From assembly GCA_016787895.1 (NCBI GenBank), contig JAEUTN010000014.1, positions 62,001-126,000 of the forward strand: 64,000 nt of DNA, read 5' to 3'. Below the pieces are notes generated by a model, which did not search any database, was not told the origin of the DNA, and saw nothing but the letters and a program-made list of their open reading frames with translations. The position numbers were made by a program, and so were the translations under genes. Positions 17,276-25,400 of the stretch are shown one piece after another (within the stretch, counting starts at the first letter, position 1; every line of letters starts with the position of its first letter). Origin of the DNA: Bacteroidia bacterium. GTDB taxonomy: Bacteria; Bacteroidota; Bacteroidia; B-17B0; Aurantibacillaceae.

Positions 17276-17468
17276 GAACGGAAACCACAGTCTCCGGGAG
17301 GTGGCAACTGCCCTCTTTGTCTTGGTACTGTTAGTGAGTTGGATCGCAGCACAGTTCTTTGACCAACAAATGCCGGAGTACATGTTCTACGCCTTTGTCA
17401 GCTTAGTTGGCGCAGGCTGCTTCGGGTACTCGATTGAAAGAAAAACAAGTAATAACGATAAAAACTAA
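17229..17468 (+). CDS. Holin-like small membrane protein
   Basis: 79 residues with two hydrophobic segments (ATALFVLVLLVSWIAAQFF and YMFYAFVSLVGAGCFGYSI), an N-terminal amphipathic part and a charged tail (ERKTSNNDKN): a class II holin layout. It overlaps the upstream gene by 47 bases in another frame. A holin would let the amidase reach the wall at the end of infection. Assigned from topology and neighbours; holins have little sequence conservation. Confidence 0.55.
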   Translation: MQNQILTALLQLLKDKNGNHSLREVATALFVLVLLVSWIAAQFFDQQMPEYMFYAFVSLVGAGCFGYSIERKTSNNDKN

Positions 17469-17472
17469 TTCA

Positions 17473-18078
17473 ATGAAACAACTATTTCTTGCCTTTACAA
17501 TAGGCTTTATCCTTTGCTTTGTCAGCTTTAAAACCTGTAAAGATTCACCACCCAAGCATTCAGTCAACGAATTGCGACAGGAAAGTAAAGTAGCGGAAGT
17601 GCAAAGCAAGTACATCGAACATGCATATAAAAAGGCTAAAGAGAATTACTTGCAACAAAGCGACTCGCTTGCAAAGGAAAATAAAAAACTCAGTGCCCTG
17701 TTAACCGCCGGTAAATCTTTATTAATGAAACAGCAATTGAAAATGACACAACAATTGCCCTGCGATACGCTGCGAAAGGAAGCACAGAGGCTGAGTGAGC
17801 TGAGTACTTGGCAAGATAGTTTATGTGGTCAGACAATTCAGTCTCTACACGATGGTATTGCCATTCGGGATTCACAGCTTGTTGTTTGCGATAGAAGCAC
17901 TGCCGCCTTATTTGATCTTCAAAAGGAGAATCAACTCCGTGAAATGAAATTGAACGAAGATCTCAAGGCCGCATTAAAAACCTGTCGTAAGAAACGATTC
18001 GAAAACCGGGCGCTATCCATTTGCTGGATGATCATGGCCGGAATCACAACAAGCCTTTTTATAAAAACGCAACAGTAA
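17473..18078 (+). CDS. Spanin-like coiled-coil membrane protein
   Basis: 201 residues from the ATG at 17473. An N-terminal helix (LFLAFTIGFILCFVSF) is followed by a long coiled coil rich in Lys/Glu/Gln and paired Cys (LPCDTLRK, SLCGQTIQSL), and a C-terminal hydrophobic segment (ALSICWMIMAGITTSLFI). This resembles i-spanin or Rz-type proteins that link the inner membrane to the envelope during lysis. The second helix is unusual for Rz. It follows the holin-like gene, as lysis cassettes do. Confidence 0.5.
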   Translation: MKQLFLAFTIGFILCFVSFKTCKDSPPKHSVNELRQESKVAEVQSKYIEHAYKKAKENYLQQSDSLAKENKKLSALLTAGKSLLMKQQLKMTQQLPCDTLRKEAQRLSELSTWQDSLCGQTIQSLHDGIAIRDSQLVVCDRSTAALFDLQKENQLREMKLNEDLKAALKTCRKKRFENRALSICWMIMAGITTSLFIKTQQ

Positions 18079-18081
18079 CAC

Positions 18082-18255
18082 ATGAAGGAAAAGACCATCA
18101 TTTCGACCGCAACACTTGCAACCTCTCTGATGATGTATTTCTACGCAAAGAGCGCACAAAAAGACGCTGTTCCGTATGTAATGATAGGAGGCTTTATGGG
18201 AGCCGTCATTGGAGAGAGCATTATCGAATTCATAAACAAAACAAAAAAAAAGTAA
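18082..18255 (+). CDS. Very small one- to two-helix membrane protein
   Basis: 57 residues (ATG at 18082, TAA at 18253-18255). Two hydrophobic stretches, IISTATLATSLMMYFYA and YVMIGGFMGAVIGESII, are followed by NKTKKK. The gene fits exactly between its neighbours with gaps of 3 and 2 bases, which supports its being real. Another small membrane protein of the lysis or virion set; no family recognised. Confidence 0.6.
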   Translation: MKEKTIISTATLATSLMMYFYAKSAQKDAVPYVMIGGFMGAVIGESIIEFINKTKKK

Positions 18256-18257
18256 GT

Positions 18258-18809
18258 ATGGCAATGACAATTGAAAACAATGGAGCAAACATTAAGGTAA
18301 CTGAGAACGGACTCTCTCGTTACATTTTTAAAGGACAAATTCGTGAGATTGAAGTTCTCAGAGGAACCATCATCCGAATCGACATCGGGCAAGGGGCATT
18401 GAGAAATCTCTTTGTTGACCAAGCCAACGTCACCGCACCGATCTCCAACTCGGTTACCGATTTAAGAGATCAAATCATCGCCATGTTAGCACCGGCTGCG
18501 AACAACAACGATGCCAACGAAGCATTGGAGATTGCAGCACTCAACGGCATTGCTACCACCATGACCAATCTGCAAACCAAAGTAGACTCTTTGGACAACA
18601 AAGTGTTCTTTGAACCAAAGATTGTGGACGAGAGTGATGCTAATGTAGTGTACAATGGCTATGCCTTACCGGGCGCATTACCTGAGCAACAGGTGTGGGC
18701 AATTCAAAAAGTGAGCTTCCGTGATGGCTTATTCACTTACGAATGGGCAGGCGGCAACAAACAGTTTGACAAAAAATGGTCAGACAGAACCACATTGATT
18801 TATTCATAA
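18258..18809 (+). CDS. Phage structural protein with spike/fibre-type C-terminal motif
   Basis: 183 residues from the ATG at 18258; the longer frame from 18021 overlaps two other genes. The C-terminal 50 residues read VVYNGYALPGA...QQVWAIQKVSF...YEWAGGNKQFDKKWSDRTTLIYS. The order Y-x-GYA-x-PG, WxIxK, W-A-x-G, FDxxWxxR-x-x-L-x-Y is one I know from the ends of many phage structural proteins. The middle has a short heptad-like stretch (TNLQTKVDSLDNK). A receptor-binding or spike role is inferred. Confidence 0.6.
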   Translation: MAMTIENNGANIKVTENGLSRYIFKGQIREIEVLRGTIIRIDIGQGALRNLFVDQANVTAPISNSVTDLRDQIIAMLAPAANNNDANEALEIAALNGIATTMTNLQTKVDSLDNKVFFEPKIVDESDANVVYNGYALPGALPEQQVWAIQKVSFRDGLFTYEWAGGNKQFDKKWSDRTTLIYS

Positions 18810-18812
18810 TCG

Positions 18813-19685
18813 ATGAAGACACCAATCACATATTACGGTGGGAAACAAACCTTGTTAAAGTACCTGTTACCATTGATTCCCGCACACCGTTTATATTGTG
18901 AACCCTTCTTTGGGGGTGGCGCTGTATTCTTTGCGAAACCTAAATCAGAGGTTGAAGTGATTAATGATATCAATGGAGAGATTGTAAATTTCTTCAAAGT
19001 ATTAAAATCCAACTTCCCGGAATTGCAAAAGGAGATCAGAGCCACCCTACATAGTAGGGAACTCTATAAAAAAGCAATGGTGGTGTACGAGCATCCCGAT
19101 TTGTTTTCGGATGTAAAACGGGCATGGGCACTTTGGGTGCTTACCAACCAAGGCTTTGCAGGGATGATTGGTTCATGGGGCTTTGGAAAGGACGATGCCA
19201 AGGAAGCATCGTTGGCTGTTAAAAGAGAAAACTTCACCAAAGACTACGAGAGCCGTTTGGTGAGAGTACAAGTAGAAAACAACAACGCACTTAAAGTAAT
19301 ACAACGCTGTGATGACAAAGAAACGTTTATCTATGCCGACCCTCCGTACATTGGTTCGGATCAGGGGCATTATAAGGGTTATTCGGAAAACGATTACCGA
19401 GAACTACTCGATGCGCTGGCCAAGATAAAGGGCAAATTTTTATTGAGTTCTTATCCCTCAAAAATTCTGCAAACCTACATTAAGAAATACAAATGGAAGG
19501 TGCAGAAAATAACTAAGAGCGTGGCGGTGACGAAGCATACCGATAAAGTGAAAACGGAAATGATTGTGATGAATTACGACCCAAGCAAAATCAAGCCCTT
19601 TGTTCACACTCTGAATGCCAAAGACGCAAAAGAACTCAAGGTCATTTACAAACAACTCAACAAATTAAAACTCAAGGCCGCATGA
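18813..19685 (+). CDS. DNA adenine methyltransferase (Dam-like, D12 class)
   Basis: 290 residues. Motif order is that of the D12 class: PITYYGGKQTLLKYL at the start, EPFFGGGAVFF for SAM binding, DINGEIVNFF, then the catalytic DPPYIGSD. It methylates adenine N6 within a short site, GATC in classical Dam. In phages the enzyme usually protects viral DNA from host restriction or regulates replication; that fits a cluster lying beside a restriction-like operon. It ends by overlapping the ATPase gene by 4 bases. Confidence 0.93.
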   Translation: MKTPITYYGGKQTLLKYLLPLIPAHRLYCEPFFGGGAVFFAKPKSEVEVINDINGEIVNFFKVLKSNFPELQKEIRATLHSRELYKKAMVVYEHPDLFSDVKRAWALWVLTNQGFAGMIGSWGFGKDDAKEASLAVKRENFTKDYESRLVRVQVENNNALKVIQRCDDKETFIYADPPYIGSDQGHYKGYSENDYRELLDALAKIKGKFLLSSYPSKILQTYIKKYKWKVQKITKSVAVTKHTDKVKTEMIVMNYDPSKIKPFVHTLNAKDAKELKVIYKQLNKLKLKAA

Positions 19686-21889
19686 AAATCACTACTAAAA
19701 ATTACTTTAAGGCCATTGAAGAGATTGGCCTAGAAAAGCTGCCACCGGCCTTGCGCAAGTCACACGCTTTAATTGAAGAACGCACTGGAAAAGGCAGCGA
19801 CTGGAGCGTGTATGAACACGATGCAGAAGTAAAGCGGGTGTTTGATTTAAGCTTTGAGAAATTGTTTGAATTTATTGACCGTAAAGAAGGACTGTCGGGG
19901 TTGGATGGCAATTCGGTAATTGACCGTGCCAAGAAAGATGCAGCCGGGTACAAGTATCTGCCTTTGGAAAAATTGAAAATGATCTACCGCTTAGAGCAGG
20001 ATGCTGAACTGGAGGATGGATTGACTGAAGAAATAAAAATCAGAAAAACAGCCTTGGAAAAAGCCATCGCAGAGAAAGAGGGAACCTCTGTGGCAAAGAC
20101 TAGCAAGGCGAAGAGCAAGTTTTCGGAGATTTCACAAGAAGTAAAGTTCATTCATCGTTTTCTCGATTTTCACGACAAAGTGTTGTACAAAAACACCATC
20201 GGAATTTTTATCGACGATTTGCAAAAGACCATCACTGAAAAAGTGATTACCAAGAAGTCACCGGTCGCAAAAGAAATCATGGAGATGCAAGACTCTGCGC
20301 TGCGGGCATTTAACAGTATGCGCAATGCCAAGCACTTTATGCTTCGTCCGGAGACCATCAAAAAACTAAAAGCAATCATTGAAAAGTACGAGAACTCTTA
20401 TGAGGACATAGATGAAAGCTACGCCAAGGCTAAGAAAGAAAAGAAGAACTTGAATGGTTTGGGCTCCACGCCCGTCAATGTGATGTCCAGCACCGATTTT
20501 ACCAAGCTTCAATTCAACACCCTTGGATTTACCGGAAAGTGGTTAGACTTTATTGGCGATCCCGCACCCGGTTTCACAGCAATGGTGTTTGGCATGCCTA
20601 AGATGGGCAAGAGTTATTTGTGTGTGGACTTTGCAGGCTATTTGGCAAGGCATCACGGCAAAGTATTGTATGTTGCTAAGGAAGAAAAATTGGATGCAAC
20701 CCTTCAGAAAAAATTGAAGGACAAAGAAGTGGCGCACGAGAACTTGTTTGTTTCAGATGCGCTGCCGAAAGATCTAGCACCCTATGACTTTGTATTCCTG
20801 GACTCGGTCAACAAAATTGGTCTTACACCAAAAGACTTAGAAAACCTAAAAGCGAACAACAAAGGCAAATCATTCATCTATGTGTTTCAAGCTACTAAGG
20901 GCGGCAAGTTCAAAGGCAATAATGAATTTCAGCACGATGTGGATGTGGTGATTGAAATTCCGGAGCAAGGCAAAGCCACGCAGTACGGGCGTTTTAATCA
21001 AGGCGGGGAGATGAATATTTTTGTAGCCTCTGAAGAGTTATCAGGAGTAAAACAAAGTGAAATCGAAATAGAAGGTGAACTTCCTGTACCATTTGGTGAA
21101 CTTTTTATTTATGTAAAACGTAAAGGCGACAAGGAGGAAGACATTGTTTCAATTTTAGATAAGGAGCCGGAACGAGTTATTGCGGAGGTAAAGAAAATTG
21201 TCAATGAGATTATCAAGAAGAAAAAGCTACACATCACTATTCTTGATCTTGAACACGCCTATAACGATTCAGAAAAAGTGGACACTGGCGTTGCTTATTT
21301 TGGCATAAAACTTTCAGGGCTAAAGGCCGATTTGAAGAAGATAGCCGGGGAGGGCAAGTTCATAGAATATGACTGGGAATCAAGCTTGGCAGGTGGTAAA
21401 AGGGATAAAAAGAACTTGGACGTTCAAAAGAATGTATCGAACGTAGACAGCATGAAAAAGAAGCTAAAACAAGAGCAGGACTGGACGCAGCGTCCGGAAC
21501 TGCACCCGATTGAACGCTCGCACCTCATACGCATTAAAAACCTTTACGAAGCAGGCGATATGAAAGAAGCCATGCGTCAAGCTGCCTTCCTCGATACCTT
21601 TTTGCGGGAGATGATACCGCCTAAGATGTGGGTCGAGATGGGCGGTGAACTTACCGACAACGGAAAGGAAAAACTCAAACTCTCTTCCGATTTTGCGAAC
21701 CGTCCCGATGACCTGAACCCCAAGTTTATTTTTAGCACCACTGCTACCGCATTGCTTATTGAAGCATTGAAAGGCGGCTTCGACCTAAAACACTTAATCC
21801 GGCAGGAACTCGCCAACCGAGGCGTGGATGATAACGGCAACTGGGTGGGCTTTGAGAAGGCTAAGGTGATTCACAAGGTGAAGAGATAG
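19682..21889 (+). CDS. Large protein with RecA/RadA-like ATPase domain
   Basis: 735 residues. The central domain has Walker A GMPKMGKSYL at 304-313 and Walker B YDFVFLDS with Asp374. The region after it (IYVFQATKGGKFKGNNEF, HDVDVVIEIPE) parallels RadA/Sms: TKxGxxxG followed by a D-V strand. The N-terminal 250 residues are helical and end with LNGLG at 257-261. The C-terminal 200 are helical with HPIERSHLIRIKNLYEAG. It could drive genome packaging or replication; packaging ATPases of the FtsK/HerA type have different motifs, so the role is open. Last gene before a strong terminator. Confidence 0.65.
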   Translation: MKITTKNYFKAIEEIGLEKLPPALRKSHALIEERTGKGSDWSVYEHDAEVKRVFDLSFEKLFEFIDRKEGLSGLDGNSVIDRAKKDAAGYKYLPLEKLKMIYRLEQDAELEDGLTEEIKIRKTALEKAIAEKEGTSVAKTSKAKSKFSEISQEVKFIHRFLDFHDKVLYKNTIGIFIDDLQKTITEKVITKKSPVAKEIMEMQDSALRAFNSMRNAKHFMLRPETIKKLKAIIEKYENSYEDIDESYAKAKKEKKNLNGLGSTPVNVMSSTDFTKLQFNTLGFTGKWLDFIGDPAPGFTAMVFGMPKMGKSYLCVDFAGYLARHHGKVLYVAKEEKLDATLQKKLKDKEVAHENLFVSDALPKDLAPYDFVFLDSVNKIGLTPKDLENLKANNKGKSFIYVFQATKGGKFKGNNEFQHDVDVVIEIPEQGKATQYGRFNQGGEMNIFVASEELSGVKQSEIEIEGELPVPFGELFIYVKRKGDKEEDIVSILDKEPERVIAEVKKIVNEIIKKKKLHITILDLEHAYNDSEKVDTGVAYFGIKLSGLKADLKKIAGEGKFIEYDWESSLAGGKRDKKNLDVQKNVSNVDSMKKKLKQEQDWTQRPELHPIERSHLIRIKNLYEAGDMKEAMRQAAFLDTFLREMIPPKMWVEMGGELTDNGKEKLKLSSDFANRPDDLNPKFIFSTTATALLIEALKGGFDLKHLIRQELANRGVDDNGNWVGFEKAKVIHKVKR

Positions 21890-21910
21890 GAATGATGCAC
21901 TTTTGAAGCA

Positions 21911-21932
21911 AAGGCGGGGAATTCTCCGCCTT
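21911..21932 (+). terminator. Intrinsic terminator closing the virus-like operon
   Basis: AAGGCGGGG-AATT-CTCCGCCTT gives a 9-bp stem (one G-U pair) with a tetraloop, 22 bases after the ATPase stop, followed by T-rich sequence. It marks the likely 3' end of the long transcript starting near 8310. Confidence 0.8.
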
Positions 21933-22050
21933 TGGTCGTTCTTTGAAATATTGATAATCAGTATGTTAAGGGATAATAATTAAAAGCACTAGAAGTTTGA
22001 TGGTAAACACTTAGTTCTTCCAATTTAACAAATTCAGTATATTTGTATGG

Positions 22051-22356
22051 TTGAAAAAAGTGATACACATATTATTTTGTTTTTATTTTCTTTCACTAGC
22101 AGTTTTGCCTTGTGGTGACAAGGATGATTGTAATGAAATAAAACATGAGCAAACTGCACAAAATAACGAAGATCATGATCATGAGATTTGTACTCCTTTC
22201 TGTGTATGTTCTTGCTGTGCAACGCATTTTGTAATGAGACCTTTTCAATATACTCAAAATCAAGTAGTAGTTATCAATACTGTTTACACGGTTCATCCTG
22301 AATCAGAAACGTCAACTGCTGTTATTCCTGTTTGGCAACCGCCAAAGCTCGCTTAA
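22051..22356 (+). CDS. DUF6660 family secreted small protein (metal-associated)
   Basis: 101 residues from a TTG start; no in-frame ATG is available upstream. A signal peptide (VIHILFCFYFLSLAVLPC) precedes a His/Asp/Glu segment (NNEDHDHEIC) and a cysteine cluster TPFCVCSCCATHF, both typical of DUF6660. A perfect TATATTTG box at 22038-22045 lies only five bases before the start, so the transcript may be nearly leaderless. In Bacteroidota this family often precedes cation efflux operons, as here; metal binding in the periplasm is probable, the exact role unknown. Confidence 0.75.
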   Translation: MKKVIHILFCFYFLSLAVLPCGDKDDCNEIKHEQTAQNNEDHDHEICTPFCVCSCCATHFVMRPFQYTQNQVVVINTVYTVHPESETSTAVIPVWQPPKLA

Positions 22357-22382
22357 TTCAAGCATCATTTTAGTCTAAGCTT

Positions 22383-22409
22383 AACACATTGGTATAGCAA
22401 TGTGTTTTT
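22383..22409 (+). terminator. Intrinsic terminator/attenuator between DUF6660 and efflux genes
   Basis: AACACATTG-GTATAG-CAATGTGTT is a perfect 9-bp stem followed by TTT. It lies between the DUF6660 gene and czcA, so the efflux genes may depend on read-through or on their own promoter. Confidence 0.7.
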
Positions 22410-22476
22410 GATGCTTTACAGCGATTTTGCTGTAATAAACCTATATCACAAGATTAATTTATACAGAACAAAAATT

Positions 22477-25400
22477 ATGTTTGACAAACTAATAGGTTTT
22501 TCTATTAAAAATAAAATGGTGATTGGAATGTTTACCATTGCTTTAATAGTGTGGGGCATTTATTCCTTTAAAAAATTGCCCATTGACGCTCTTCCTGATA
22601 TAACTAATAATCAGGTAACGGTTATTACGGTTGCACCAACAGTTGCAGCGCAGGAAATTGAAAGTTTCATCACGAATCCTCTGGAAATTTCTATGTCGAA
22701 TCTACCCGATGTAAAGGAGATTCGTTCTATTTCAAGATTTGGCCTTTCCGTTATTACGGTGGTGTTTGATGATAAGGTTGAAACCCATACAGCCCGGCAG
22801 TTGGTAGCCGAAAAAATAAAGCAAGCCGAAGCCGAAATCCCAGATGGATTGGGCAAACCAGAAATGGGACCAATTACAACCGGTTTAGGGGAAATTTACC
22901 AATACACCATTCACACAAAAAAAGGATTTGAAAACAAGTTCTCTGCTCAGGATTTAAGAACCATTCAAGACTGGATTGTTCGCAGACAATTGGCTGGTGT
23001 GCAAGGTATCACAGAAGTAAGTGCGTGGGGTGGTGAAATGAAACAGTATGAGGTTTCTATCGATCCTAATCGTTTAAATGCAATGAACGTAACCATTAAC
23101 GAGGTGTTTGAAGCCCTGCACAGTGGTAATGAAAATACAGGAGGAGCATACATCGAAAAAGGTTCCAATGTTTCTTTTATTCGCGGTATAGGTATGGTGA
23201 AAACTAAAGATGATATCGAAAACATTGTAATTAAAACTGTTGACAATATGCCAATTCTAGTTCGCAATATTGGAACGGTTAACTATGGAAGCGCACCCCG
23301 CTATGGCGCAATTACCCGAAATGGTGAAGGCGAAGTGGTTGCCGGAATTACGTTGATGCTTAAAGGAGAAAACTCATCAAAGGTAATCGAGCATGTAAAA
23401 GAACGCATGGCAGAGATTCAAAAATCATTACCTGAAGGGGTGGTAATTGATCCATATATAGAGCGTTCTGCATTGGTGAAAAGAGCTATCAGTACTGTTG
23501 AGAAAAATTTAGTTGAGGGAGGTTTAATAGTAATCTTCGTTTTGGTTCTCTTGTTGGGGAATCTTCGTGCAGGGTTGGTCGTGGCATCCGTTATTCCCTT
23601 AGCCATGTTGTTTGCTATTGCCATGATGAATTTGTTTGGTGTATCCGGTAATTTAATGAGCTTGGGTGCAATTGACTTTGGTTTAATTGTAGATGGTGCA
23701 GTAATTATCATCGAGGCCACATTGCATCATATCACGGGCAGGAGCGTTAACAAACATTTTGCAAATGCAAGATTAACTCAAGCTGAAATGGATGAAGAAG
23801 TATATCAATCAGCCACAAAAATCAGAAGTTCTGCTGCATTTGGAGAGATCATAATTATGATTGTGTACTTGCCTATTCTTGCATTGGTTGGCATTGAAGG
23901 CAAAATGTTTGCTCCAATGGCGCAGACCGTTTCATTCGCCATTCTTGGTGCATTGATACTTTCATTGACCTATGTGCCAATGGCATCAGCTTTGTTCTTA
24001 AGCAAGAATACACATCACAAGAAAAACATCTCCGATAAAATAATGGCATTTTGCGAACGCCTGTATATGCCTGTAATTTCTAAAGCACTGAAGAGAAAGG
24101 GCATCATTCTTATTTCTGCTATTGCTTTATTTATTGCAAGTCTATTCATGTTCCTTAGAATGGGCGGGGAGTTTATTCCAACATTGGAAGAGGGCGATTT
24201 TGCAATTGAATTTGGAATGATGCAGGGAACATCACTTACACAAATGACAGAGACTACCACCAAAGCGGAAAAGATTTTGAAATCACAATTCCCTGAAGTA
24301 AAACAAGTGGTTACTCGCATCGGTAGTGCAGAAATACCAACAGATCCAATGCCAATTGAACGAGCGGACATTATGGTGGCAATGAAGGACAAAAGCGAAT
24401 GGACTTCTGCCGAAACCAAAGCTGAAATGATGGAGAAAATGGAAGAAGCATTGAAAAGTGGTTTGATTGGAGTGAATTTAGAAATCACTCAACCGATTCA
24501 AATGCGCTTTAATGAATTGATGACAGGTATTCGTCAAGATGTTGCTATTAAAATTTATGGTGATGATATGGAAGTATTGGCAACTGAAGCAGATAAGTTA
24601 TCGAATCTCATCGCGGGAATTGAAGGCGTAGGAACACCAAATATAGAAAAGGTAGCAGGCTTACCACAAATCGCGGTCAATTACAAACGCGATAAGCTTG
24701 CACAATATGGAATTAAGGTAGGTGATGTAAACAAAGTCATTACTGCCGCTTTTGCAGGAGAAAAGGCAGGAGTTGTATTGGAGGGCGAAAAGAAATTTGA
24801 TTTAGTAGTGAGATTCAATAAGAATTTTCGTCAAGATATAAGCGATGTAAGTCAGCTATATGTACTTACTGATAATGGAGTAAAAATTCCGTTAGACCAA
24901 ATTGCGGATGTTAGCTACAAAGAAGGTCCTGCACAGGTCTCACACGACAATACAAAGCGAAGAATATTTATTGGCTTTAATGCTGGGGGCAGAGATGTTG
25001 AATCGGTTGTGAAAGAAATACAAGCCAAATTAGATGCTGAATTAAAACTACCACCGGGCTACAACATTACTTATGGTGGACAATTCCAAAATCTTACCGA
25101 AGCAAAGGAACGTTTATCAATTGCGGTGCCAGTTGCTCTGTTGCTGATTTTCATGCTGCTGTTCTTTACGTTTAGTTCATTTAAACAAGCCTTCCTGATT
25201 TTTACAGCCATTCCACTTTCTGCAATAGGCGGTGTATTTGCCCTTTATTTAAGAGGAATGCCATTCAGCATTTCTGCGGGAGTTGGGTTTATTGCATTGT
25301 TTGGTGTTGCAGTATTAAATGGAATAGTATTGATAGGTTACCTTAATCAACTAAAAAAAGAAGGGATGAATGATTTATTGGAAAGAGTTTTAACAGGTGT

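Noticed and set aside
8300..21932. Tailed prophage
   Set aside because: No terminase, portal, HK97-type capsid, tape measure or tail sheath genes are seen across the full cluster.
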